From contig OX336388.2 of NCBI GenBank assembly GCA_946902985.2, positions 1,696,723,978 through 1,696,787,977 on the forward strand: 64,000 bases of DNA, read 5' to 3'. Shown in pieces: positions 45,501 to 56,532 of this stretch. A program made the position numbers and the translations under genes. The stretch comes from Meconema thalassinum. Taxonomy: Eukaryota > Arthropoda > Insecta > Orthoptera > Tettigoniidae. The notes below the pieces were generated by a model. It was not told where the DNA came from. It made no database searches and saw only the letters and a program-made list of their open reading frames with translations. Position 1 is the stretch's first letter; every line of letters begins with the position of its first letter.

Positions 45501-48311
45501 TACAAATTATGGCAGGTAACTCTAACTTCGATACTAATTATGACAGGTAACAGTAACTTCGATACTAATTATGACAGGTAACTAACTTCGTTACTAATTA
45601 TGACAAGTAACTGTAATTTCGTTACAAATTATGGCAGGTAATTGTAATTTCGATACTAATTATGACAGGTAACAGTAACTTCGATACTAATTATGACAAG
45701 TAACAGTAACTTCGATACTTATTATGACAAGTAACTAAAACTTCGATACTAATTATGACAGGTAACTGTAACTTCGTTACTAATTATGACAAGTAACTGT
45801 AATCTCGATACAAATTTTGGCAGGTAACTGTAACTTCGATACTGATTATGACAGGTAACAGTAACTTCGATACTAATTATGACAGGAAACTGTAACTTCG
45901 TTACTAATTATGGCAAGTAACTGCAATTTCGATACAAATTATGACAGGTAACTGTAACTTCGTAACTAATTATGACAAGTAACTGTAATTCCGATACAAA
46001 TTATGGCAGGTAACAGTACCTTCGATACTAATTATGACAGGTAACTGTAACTTCGATACTAATTATGACAAGGAACTGTAATTTCGATACAAATTATGGC
46101 AGGTTACTTACTGTAACTTCGATACTAATTATGACAGGTAACAGTAACTTCGATACTAATTATGACAAGTAACTATAACTTCGAATCAAATTATGACAGG
46201 TAACTGTAACATCGATACGAATTATGACAAGAAACTCTGACTTCGTTACTAATTATGACAAGTAACAGTAATTTTGATAAAAAATTATGGTAGGTAACTA
46301 TAACTTTAATACTAATTATGACAGGTAACAGTAACTTCGATACTAATTATGACAGGTAACTGTAACTTCGTTACTAATTATGACAAGTCCCTGCAATTTC
46401 GATACAAATTGTGGCAGGTAACTGTAACTTTGATACCAATTATGACAGGTAACAGGAACTTCGATACTAATTATGACAGGTAACTGTAACTTCGTTACTA
46501 ATTATGACAAGTAACTCTAAATTTGATAAAAAAATATGGCAGGTAACTGTAACATCGATACTATTTAATACAGGTAACAGTAACTTCGATACTAATTATG
46601 ACAGGTTACTGTAACAACGTTACTAATTATGTAAAGTAACTGTATCTTCGATACTAATTATGACAGGTAACTGTAACTTCGTTACTAATTATGACAAGTA
46701 ACTGTAATTTCGATACAAATTTTGGCAGGTAACTGTAACTTCGATACTAATTATGACAGGTAACAGTAACATCGATACTAATTATGGCAGGTAACTGTAA
46801 CTTCGATACTAATTATGACAGGTAACAGTAACTTCGATACTAATTATGACAAGTAACTGTAGCTTCGATACTAATTATGACAGGTAACTAACTTCGTTAC
46901 TAATTATGACAAGTAACTGTAATTTCGTTACAAATTATGGCAGGTAATTGTAATTTCGATACTAATTATGACAGGTAACAGTAACTTCGATACTAATTAT
47001 GACAAGTAACAGTAACTTCGATACTTATTATGACAAGTAGCTATAACTTCGATACTAATTATGACAGGTAATTGTAACTTCGTTACTAATTATGACAGGA
47101 AACTGTAACTTCGTTACTAATTATGACAAGTAACTGTAATTTCGATACAAATTATGACAGGTAACTGTAACTTCGTAACTAATTATGACAGGAAACTGTA
47201 ACTTCGTTACTAATTATGACAAGTAACTGTAATTTCGATACAAACTATGACAGGTAACTGTAACTTCGTAACTAATTATGACAAGTAACTGTAATTCCGA
47301 TACAAATTATGGCAGGTAACAGTACCTTCGATACTAATAATGACAGGTTACAGTAACTTCGATACTAATTATGACAGAAAACAGTAACTTCGATACAAAT
47401 TATGACAGGTAACAGTAACTTCGATAATAATTATGGAAGGTAGCTGTAACTGCGATACTAATTATGACAGTTAACTGTAACTTCGTTACTTATTATGAGA
47501 AGTAACTGTAATTTCGATACAAATTATGGCAGGAAACTGTAACTGCGATACTAATTATGACAGGTAACAGTAAGTTCGATACTAATTATGACAAGTAACT
47601 TTAATTTCGATAATAATAATGGCAGGTAACTGTAAAACTACCTTACTAATTATGACAAGTCCCTGTAATTTCGATACAAATTATGGCAGGTAACTGTAAC
47701 TTCGATACTAATTATGTCAGGTAACAGTTACTTCGATACTAATTATGACAGGAAACTGTAACTTCGTTACTACTTATGACAAGTAATTGAATTATCGATA
47801 CAAATTATGACAGTTAACTGTAACTTCGTCACTTATTATGACAAGTAACTGTAATTTCGATACAAATTATGGCAGGTAACGGTACCTTCGATACTAATTA
47901 TGACAGGTAACAGTAACATCGATACTAATTATGACAAGGAACTGTAATTTCGATACAAATTATGGCAGGTAACGGTAAAATTGATACTAATTATGACAGG
48001 TAACAGTAACTTCGATACTAATTATGACAAGTAACAGTAACTTCGATACTTATTATGACAAGTAACTATAAATTCGATACTAATTTTGACAGGTAACTGT
48101 AACTTGTCACTAATTATGACAAGTAACTGTAATCTCGATACAAATTTTGGCAGGTAACTGTAACTTTGATACCAATTATGACAGGTAACAGGAACTTCGA
48201 TACTAATTATGACAGGTAACTGTAACTTCGTTACTAATTATGACAAGTAACTCTAATTTTGATAAAAAAAATTATGGCAGGTAACTGTAACATCGATACT
48301 ATTTAATACAG
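39524..48311. repeat. 8.8-kb satellite segment, partner of 23355-32205
   Basis: Right-hand partner of 23355-32205. Its left edge is the same unusual junction seen at 32201: TATTTAATACAGG is followed by TAACTGTAACCTCAC, whereas elsewhere TATTTAATACAGG continues TAACAGTAACTTC. Confidence 0.85.
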
Positions 48312-50353
48312 GTAACAGTAACTTCGATACTAATTATGACAAGGAACTGTAATTTCCATACAAATTATGGCAGGTAACGGTAAAATTGATACTAATTATT
48401 ACAGGTAACAGTAACTTCGATACTAATTATGACAAGTAACTGTAACTTCGTTACTAATTAAGACAAGTAATTCTAATTTTGATAAAAAATTATGGCAGGT
48501 AACTGTAACTTCGATACTAATTATGACAGGTAACAGTAACTTCGATACTTATTATGACAAGTAACTGTATCTTCGATACTAATTATGACAGGTAACTGTA
48601 ACTTCGTTACAAATTATGACAAGTAACTGTAATTTCGATACAAATTATGGCAGGTAACTCTAACTTCGATACAAATTATGACAGGTAACAGTAACTTCGA
48701 TACTAATTATGACAGGTAACTAACTTCGTTACTAATTATGACAAGTAACTGTAATTTCGTTACAAATTATGGCAGGTAATTGTAATTTCGATACTAATTA
48801 TGACAGGTAACTGTAACTTCGATACTAATTACGACAAGGAACTGTAATTTCGATACAAATTATGGCAGGTTACTGTAACTTCGATACTAATTATGACAGG
48901 TAACAGTAACTTCGATACTAATTATGACAAGTAACTGTAATCTCGATACAAATTTTGGCAGGTAACTGTAACTTCGATACTGATTATGACAGGTAACAGT
49001 AACTTCGATACTAATTATGACAGGAAACTGTAACTTCGTTACTAATTATGGCAAGTAACTGTAATTTCGATACAAATTATGACAGGTAACTGTAACTTCG
49101 TAACTAATTATGACAAGTAACTGTAATTCCGATACAAATTATGGCAGGTAACTGTACCTTCGATACTAATTATGACAGGTAACTGTAACTTCGATACTAA
49201 TTACGACAAGGAACTGTAATTTCGATACAAATTATGGCAGGTTACTGTAACTTCGATACTAATTATGACAGGTAACAGTAACTTCGATACTAATTATGAC
49301 AAGTAACTATAACTTCGAATCAAATTATGACAGGTAACTGTAACATCGATACTAATTATGACAAGAAACTCTGACTTCGTTACTAATTATGACAAGTAAC
49401 AGTAATTTTGATAAAAAATTATGGTAGATAACTGTAACTTCAATACTAATTATGACAGGTAACAGTAACTTCGATACTAATTATGACAGGTACCTGTAAC
49501 TTCGTTACTAATTATGACAAGTCCCTGCAATTTCGATACAAATTGTGGCAGGTAACTGTAACTTTGATACCAATTATGACAGGTAACAGGAACTTCGATA
49601 CTAATTATGACAGGTAACTCTAATTTTGATAAAAAAAATTATGGCAGGTAACTGTAACATCGATACTATTTAATACAGGTAACAGTAACTTCGATACTAA
49701 TTATGACAGGTTACTGTAACATCGTTACTAATTATGTAAAGTAACTGTATCTTCGATACTAATTATGACAAGTAACTGTAACTTCGATACATATTATGAC
49801 AGGTAACTGTAATTTCGATACAAATTATGGCAGGTAACTGTAATTTCGATACTAATTATGACAGGTAACAGTAACTTCGATACTAATTATGACAAGTAAC
49901 TATAACTTCGATACATATTATGACAGGTAACTGTAATTTCGATACAAATTATGACAGGTAACTGTAACTTCGATACTAATTATGACAAGTAACTGTAACT
50001 TCGATACTAATTATGAAAAGTAACTGTAAATTCGATACTAATTATGACGGGTAACAGTAACTTCGATATTAATTATGACAAGTAACTGTAACTTCGATAC
50101 TAATTATGACAAGTAACTGTAATTTCGATACAAATTTTGGCAGGTAACTGTAACTTCGATACTAATTATGACAGGTAACAGTAACTTCGATACTTATTAT
50201 GACAAGTAACTGTAACTTCGATACTAATTATGACAGGTAACTGTAACTTCGTTACTAATTATGACAAGTAACTGTAATTTCGATACATATTTTGGCAGGT
50301 AACTGTAACTTCGATACTAATTATGACAGGTAACAGTAACTTCGATACTAATT

Positions 50354-50367
50354 ATGGCAGGTAACTG
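50354..50367 (+). other. Paralogous empty site of the RTE insertion
   Basis: The 14 bases ATGGCAGGTAACTG lie in a stretch (about 50041-50420) that matches the left flank of the RTE insertion (about 53670-53995). Here they run straight on into TAACTTCGATACTAATTATG, as the right flank does after 56532. This shows what the site looked like before insertion. Confidence 0.75.
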
Positions 50368-53300
50368 TAACTTCGATACTAATTATGACAGGTAACAATA
50401 ACTTCGATACTAATTATGATAAGTAACTGTAGCTTCGATACTAATTATGACAGGGAACTAACTTCGTTACTAATTATGACAAGTAACTGTAATTTCGTTA
50501 CAAATTATGGCAGGTAATTGTAATTTCGATACTAATTATGACAGGTAACAGTAACTTCGATACTAATTATGACAAGTAACAGTAACTTCGATACTTAATA
50601 TGACAAGTAACTATAACTTCGATACTAATTATGACAGGTAATTGTAACTTCGTTACTAATTATGACAAGTAACTGTAATTTCGATACAAATTTTGGCAGG
50701 TTAAAGTAACTTCGATACTGATTATGACAGGTAACAGTAACTTCGATATTAATTATGACAGGAAACTGTAACTTCGTTACTAATTATGACAAGTAACTGT
50801 AATTTCGATAAAAATTATGACAGGTAACTGTAACTTCGTAACTAATTATGACAGGAAACTGTAACTTCGTTACTAATTATGACAAGTAACTGTAATTTCG
50901 ATACAAATTATGACAGGTAACTGTAACTTCGTAACTAATTATGACAAGTAACTGTAATTCCGATACAAATTATGGCAGGTAACAGTACCTTCGATACTAA
51001 TTATGACAGGTTACAGTAACTTCGATACTAATTATGACAGAAAACAGTAACTTCGATACTAATTATGACAGGTAACAGTAACTTCGATAATAATTATGGA
51101 AGGTAACTGTAACTTCGATACTAATTATGACAGTTAACTGTAACTTCGTTACTTATTATGACAAGTAACTGTAATTTCGATACAAATTATGGCAGGAAAC
51201 TGTAACTGCGATACTAATTATGACAGGTAACAGTAAGTTCGATACTAATTATGACAAGTAACTATAACTTCGATACAAATTATGACAGGTAACTGTAACT
51301 TCGATACTAATTATGACAAGTAACTTTAATTTCGATACTAATAATGGCAGGTAACTGTAACTTCCTTACTAATTATGACAAGTCCCTGTAATTTCGATAC
51401 AAATTATGGCAGGTAACTGTAACTTCGATACTAATTATGTCAGGTAACAGTTACTTCGATACTAATTATGACAGGAAACTGTAACTTCGTTACTACTTAT
51501 GACAAGTAACTGTAATATCGATACAAATTATGACAGTTAACTGTAACTTCGTTACTTATTATGACAAGTAACAGTAATTTCGATACAAATTATGGCAGGT
51601 AACGGTACCTTCGATACTAATTATGACAGGTAACTGTAAGATCGATACTAATTATGACAAGGAACTGTAATTTCGATACAAATTATGGCAGGTAACGGTA
51701 AAATTGATACTAATTATGACAGGTAACAGTAACTTCGATACTAATTATGACAAGTAACTGAAACTTCGTTACTAATTAAGACAAGTAATTCTAATTTTGA
51801 TAAAAAATTATGGCAGGTAACTGTAACTTCGATACTAATTAATACAGGTAACAGTAACTTCGATACTAATTATGACAGGTTACTGTAACATCGTTACTAA
51901 TTATGTCAAGTAACTGTAACTTCGATACTAATTATGACAAGTAACTGTAACATCGATACTTATTATGACAGGTAACTGTAACCTCACTACTAATTATGAC
52001 AAGAAACTGTAACTTCGATACTAATTATGACAGTTAACTGTAACTTCGATACTAATTATGACAAGTAACAGTAACTTCGATACTAATTATGACAAGTAAC
52101 TGTAACTTCGTAACTAATTATGACGGGTAACAGTAACTTCGATATTAATTATGACAAGTAACAGTAACTTCGATACTAATTATGACAAGTAACTGTAATT
52201 TCGATACAAATTTTGGCAGGTAACTGTAACTTCGATACTTATTATGACAGGTAACAGTAACTTCGATACTTATTATGACAAGTAACTGTAACTTCGATAC
52301 TAATTATGACAGGTAACTGTAACTTCGTTACAAATTATGACAAGTAACTGTAATTTCGATACAAATTATGGCAGGTAACTCTAACTTCGATACTAATTAT
52401 GACAGGTAACAGTAACTTCGGTACTAATTATGACAGGTAACTAACTTCGTTACTAATTACGACAAGTAACTGTAATTTCGTTACAAATTATGGCAGGTAA
52501 TTGTAATTTCGATACTAATTATGACAGGTAACAGTAACTTCGATAATAATTATGACAAGTAACAGTAACTTCGATACTTATTATGACAAGTAACTATAAC
52601 TTCGATACTAATTATGACAGGTAACTGTAACTTCGTTACTAATTATGACAAGTAACTGTAATCTCGATACAAATATTGGCAGGTAACTGTAACTTCGATA
52701 CTGATTATGACAGGTAACAGTAACTTCGATACTAATTATGACAGGAAACTGTAACTTCGTTACTAATTATGGCAAGTAACTGTAATTTCGATACAAATTA
52801 TGACAGGTAACTGTAACTTCGTAACTAATTATGACAAGTAACTGTGATTCCGATACAAATTATGGCAGGTAACAGTACCTTCGATACTAATTATGACAGG
52901 TAACTGTAACTTCGATACTAATTATGACAAGGAACTGTAATTTCGATACAAATTTTGGCAGGTTACTGTAACTTCGATACTAATTATGACAGGTAACAGT
53001 AACTTCGATACTAATTATGACAAGTAACTATAACTTCGAATCAAATTATGACAGGTAACTGTAACATCGATACTAATTATGACAAGAAACTCTGACTTCG
53101 TTACTAATTATGACAAGTAACAGTAATTTTGATAAAAAATTATGGTAGGTAACTGTAACTTCAATACTAATTATGACAGGTAACAGTAACTTCGATACTT
53201 ATTATGACAGGTAACTGTAACTTCGTTACTAATTATGACAAGTCCCTGCAATTTCGATACAAATTGTGGCAGGTAACTGTAACTTTGATACCAATTATGA

Positions 53301-53981
53301 CAGGTAACAGGAACTTCGATACTAATTATGACAGGTAACTGTAATTTCGTTACTAATTATGACAAGTAACTCTAATTTTGATAAAAAAAATTATGGCAGG
53401 TAACTGTAACATCGATACTATTTTATACAGGTAACAGTAACTTCGATACTAATTATGACAGGTTACTGTAACATCGTTACTAATTATGTAAAGTAACTGT
53501 ATCTTCGATACTAATTATGACAAGTAACTGTAACTTCGATATATATTATGACAGGAAACTGTAATTTCGATACAAATTATGACAGGTAACTGTAAATTCG
53601 ATACTAATTATGACAAGTAACTGTAACTTCGATACTAATTATGACAAGTAACTGTAACTTCGATACTAATTATGACGGGTAACAGTAACTTCGATATTAA
53701 TTATGACAAGTAGCAGTAAATTCGATACTAATTATGACAAGTAACTGTAATTTCGATACAAATTTTGGCAGGTAACTGTAACTTCGATAATAATTATGAC
53801 AGGTAACAGTAACTTCGATACTTATTATGACAAGTAACTGTAACTTCGATACTAATTATGACAGGTAACTGTAACTTCGTTACTAATTATGACAGGTAAC
53901 TGTAATTTCGATACAAATTTTGGCAGGTAACTGTAACTTCGATACTAATTATGACAGGTAACAGTAACTTCGATACTAATT

Positions 53982-53995
53982 ATGGCAGGTAACTG
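53982..53995 (+). repeat. Target-site duplication, left copy
   Basis: ATGGCAGGTAACTG directly precedes the insertion and is repeated directly after it at 56519-56532. The site at 50354 has one copy. A G shared with the first insert base leaves a 1-bp uncertainty. Confidence 0.75.
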
Positions 53996-56479
53996 GGGCC
54001 ATATACAGCACATAGACGAACCAATACCAACGGCAAACGCTTAATTGAACTGTGTAGGTTGTACCAATTAAAGATCATGTCCACAGTTTTTCCTAGAAAG
54101 GCAAGATACCAGACCACCTGGCAGTCACCGAACACTGCTATGGGATCATTTCAAATCGATCACGTTGCAATCAGTGTAAAGAGTAGGAAAGAGATCATGA
54201 ATGTGAGAGTTCGAAAAGGTTGGAATGTTGACTCTGACCATTTCTTCACACAAATTAAGACCAGATTATTACCTAAACGAAAGATACCTCCTACCATAAT
54301 TCCACCACGGATTGATCCTCAATTCCTTATGGAGAATAGAGAACGCTTTAAATCTGACATCATGCAAAATGCAATGAAAGACTGGAACCACCTGAGGTCC
54401 ACTATATGCGAATCGACCAACAATCTCGGACAACCTCGAAGGAAGCGACGCCATAGATGGTGGAATTCTGAATGTGACCTTGCAGTTGATAAGCGTGCTG
54501 CTGCTTGAATGAAGTGGAACTCGACAAAACGACAAGAAGATTGGGAGAATTTCACAGTGGTGCGGAAACTGTCGAGCAAGACCATAAGGCGTGTGAAGAG
54601 ATCTTACGATAGGTCAAGACTGGAAAAGTTGGATGAAGAATTTAAAATGTATAACACCAGAAACTTTTATCAGGTCTTCAAAGAGGAACTCTCTGGGTAT
54701 AGACCACAATGCCTTCACTTCAAGGATACAGCCGGGGAGCTGGTCACCAGCAACCGCGAGAACGTGGAACTTTTGGCAAACTACTTTGAACAATTGCTTA
54801 ATTGCGAAGAGCCCACGGACAGATTGCCTGTTGAAGATCCTCCAGAGATATACCTGGCATCTAACCCACCAACTTTGCAGCAATTTGCTAATGCCATCAA
54901 CCATCTTAAGAACTACAAGGCACCCGGGGAAGATGGAATCATTGCAGAAGCCCTGAAAGCAGGTGGAAATACGATCGCAGAGGCCCTACACCAGATCTTA
55001 ATCGAATGTTGGGAGACTGGCAGGATCCCTGATGACTGGAAATCAGCTGTCATACACCCTTTACATAAGAAAGGCGATCACAGTAATGTAAACAACTACC
55101 GGGGGATATCTCTGCTGTCAACAGCATACAAAGTGCTCTCCAGGATTTTACTGGATAATGTAGAAAGTCAATGTGACCAAACAATTGGTGAATATCAAGG
55201 AGGATTTCGGCGTGGAAGGTCCTGTACCGAGCAGATCTTCAATCTGAAAACCATTCTCCAGCTAAAACAAGTAAGGAGTACGAACATTACTGTGGTTTTC
55301 GTCGACTTCTCAAAAGCTTAGGATTCCATCGAACGCCAGACACTGTTCTCAATACTCCAAGAACGAGGTGTGGATTATAACACACGCACCCTCATCAAAC
55401 AGACTCTCACGGATACAACCTCTAAGGTGAAGTTCAGAGGAGAACTATCTCGGAGTTTCAAGATCAAAACCGAAGTACGACAGGGTGATGGTCTCTCGCC
55501 CATTCTGTTTAATCTGGTGCTTGATAAAGTCATCAAGACCTGGGAATGCACATTGAGGAATTTAGGAATCAAACCAGTTGCCATTGGAGCTGGAACCCGA
55601 AGAATCGAGATCAGGTGCCTTGCCTTCGCAGATGACATTGCAATCTTGGCCAACAACTCTAAGGATGCTGGCATAGCTGTCCAAGCCCTGCACGAGATAG
55701 CGGTGAAATCTGGATTACAGATATCTTACGATAAGACCAAGTACTTTGAAAATCGGCACTACGGAAACACCCCTTTGACGACCATACATGGAACGATTGG
55801 AAGAGTCAATCGCTTTCGTTATCTTGGTGAATGGGTCCACCCCAATGGTAGAGATGGCACCTCCATCTTAGCAAGGCGTACCAAACTCAACGCAGCATAC
55901 CAACTATCCCACAATTTGTACAACAAGAAATGCATTTCGAGGAATGCTAAGATCTGTCACTACAGAACTGCTGTCAGACCACAGTTTCTGTATGCCGCAG
56001 AGACCCTCTTGATGAACAGAAAAGGCACCATGGATGACCTGGAGAAAGCCGAAAGACGTATCCTCAGGAAAATCCATGGCCCGAGATTGCTCCCAGATGG
56101 AACCTACCGTTTGAAATCCAATTCTGACCTGTATCGACAGTTAGAATCAGCCAATACCAGTATGCGACGTAGGAGGCTAAAGTTCTATGGGCACCTACAA
56201 CGGTTGAACAGCAACAGGCTTACCAAGAAGATCTTCTCCTTGGTTAAAAGCTACAAGACTGGAAGCCTGTGGCTTAATGAAGTACTAAAGGACTTGGATT
56301 CGGCTGGAATTGCTGACCTTGATGTAGAAGATCGTTCTAAATTTTGTGCTATGGTAGAATCTTGGATCCCACCACATAGAGTCTCTAAATGTCGGAAGCC
56401 CCTTTCGCAGGAGAGAAAGGAGAAATTATCAGCAGGGCTCAAGAGATATTGGGAACGGAAAAGAGCATCGAAGAACTAG
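53996..56479 (+). pseudogene. Endonuclease/reverse transcriptase ORF of the RTE element, two nonsense codons
   Basis: Read in one frame from 53996 to the TAG at 56477-56479 there are 827 codons before the stop, including two internal stops: TGA at 54506-54508 (codon 171) and TAG at 55319-55321 (codon 442). Codons 1 to about 90 are the end of an endonuclease/exonuclease/phosphatase fold, with IDHVAI (54-59) and the catalytic-type SDH (80-82). The reverse transcriptase follows: NNYRGISLLS, EYQGGFRRGRSC, FVDFSKA (motif A, directly before the TAG), RQGDGLSPILFNLVLD and LAFADDIAIL (FADD at codons 544-547, bases 55625-55636). The last 200 codons resemble the RTE C-terminus (FYGHLQRLN). There is no frameshift. 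It would act with element RNA at a nicked target, but as it stands cannot give a full product. The segments at 54509-55321 and 55370-56479 are pieces of this one frame, not separate genes. Confidence 0.88.
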
Positions 56480-56518
56480 TCATAAGCGCTCCGTAGTGGG
56501 CATAAATCAATAATAATA
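56480..56518 (+). other. 3' UTR and simple-repeat tail of the RTE element
   Basis: The 39 bp between the stop codon and the satellite end in AATAATAATAAT. That tail merges with the satellite's ATGGCAGG, so the last one or two bases could belong to either. The satellite itself has natural GATAATAATAATGGCAGG variants (near 31501 and 38391). Confidence 0.7.
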
Positions 56519-56532
56519 ATGGCAGGTAACTG
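56519..56532 (+). repeat. Target-site duplication, right copy
   Basis: ATGGCAGGTAACTG, identical to 53982-53995, directly after the element's tail. The satellite then continues in the order seen after the empty site at 50367. Confidence 0.75.

Larger units (their letters stand above)
1..53995. repeat. 31-bp satellite DNA array (main block)
   Basis: Head-to-tail tandem repeat with a 31-bp period from the first base to the RTE insertion, about 1,740 monomers; it runs off the left edge. The monomer begins TACTAATTATGACA, has a central GTAAC-W-GTAAC core and ends CTTCGA. It is about 32% GC with one CpG (TTCGA or TTCGT). Common alternatives are GACAGG or GACAAG, W = A or T, and a second class reading TACAAATTWTGGCAGG that usually follows a monomer ending AATTTCGA. 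Rarer variants are 29 bp (a 2-bp loss giving GGTAACTAACTTCG) or carry A-runs of 6-9 bases. Since 31 is not a multiple of three, a stop codon in the monomer falls in every frame within 93 bp, so the array is non-coding. Function is unknown; centromeric or heterochromatic location is possible but not shown by the sequence. Confidence 0.98.
53996..56518 (+). mobile_element. 5'-truncated RTE-clade non-LTR retrotransposon
   Basis: This 2,523-bp stretch interrupts the satellite. One reading frame, open from the first base, covers the C-terminal part of an apurinic-type endonuclease domain, a reverse transcriptase domain and the C-terminal region typical of RTE elements. The 5' UTR and the start of the endonuclease are missing, as expected from incomplete target-primed reverse transcription. 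After the stop there are only 39 bp, ending in a short AATAATAATAAT run instead of poly(A); very short 3' UTRs and simple-repeat tails are known in the RTE clade. It is flanked by a 14-bp target duplication. Clade assignment rests on motif order and recalled family resemblance; a Jockey-type element is less likely. Confidence 0.88.

Noticed and set aside
1..53995. CRISPR-like array (short regular repeats)
   Set aside because: The whole 31-bp period is repeat, with no unique spacers between repeats and no cas genes, and the elements nearby are eukaryotic.
1..53995. CENP-B box in the satellite
   Set aside because: TTCG and CGGG both occur (in GACGGG monomers), but they are about 13 bases apart instead of the 7 the box requires.
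1..53995. Telomeric repeat
   Set aside because: No TTAGG, TTAGGG or similar short unit; the period is 31 bp throughout.
1..53995. Coding potential in the satellite
   Set aside because: TAA and TGA in the monomer, combined with a length of 31, close every frame within about three monomers.
54269..54904. Minus-strand open frames opposite the RTE element
   Set aside because: They are shadows of the plus-strand endonuclease/RT frame, with no recognisable domains.
54509..56479. Two separate genes at 54509-55321 and 55370-56479
   Set aside because: They share a frame and together form one reverse transcriptase domain split by a nonsense codon; the internal ATGs are not starts.
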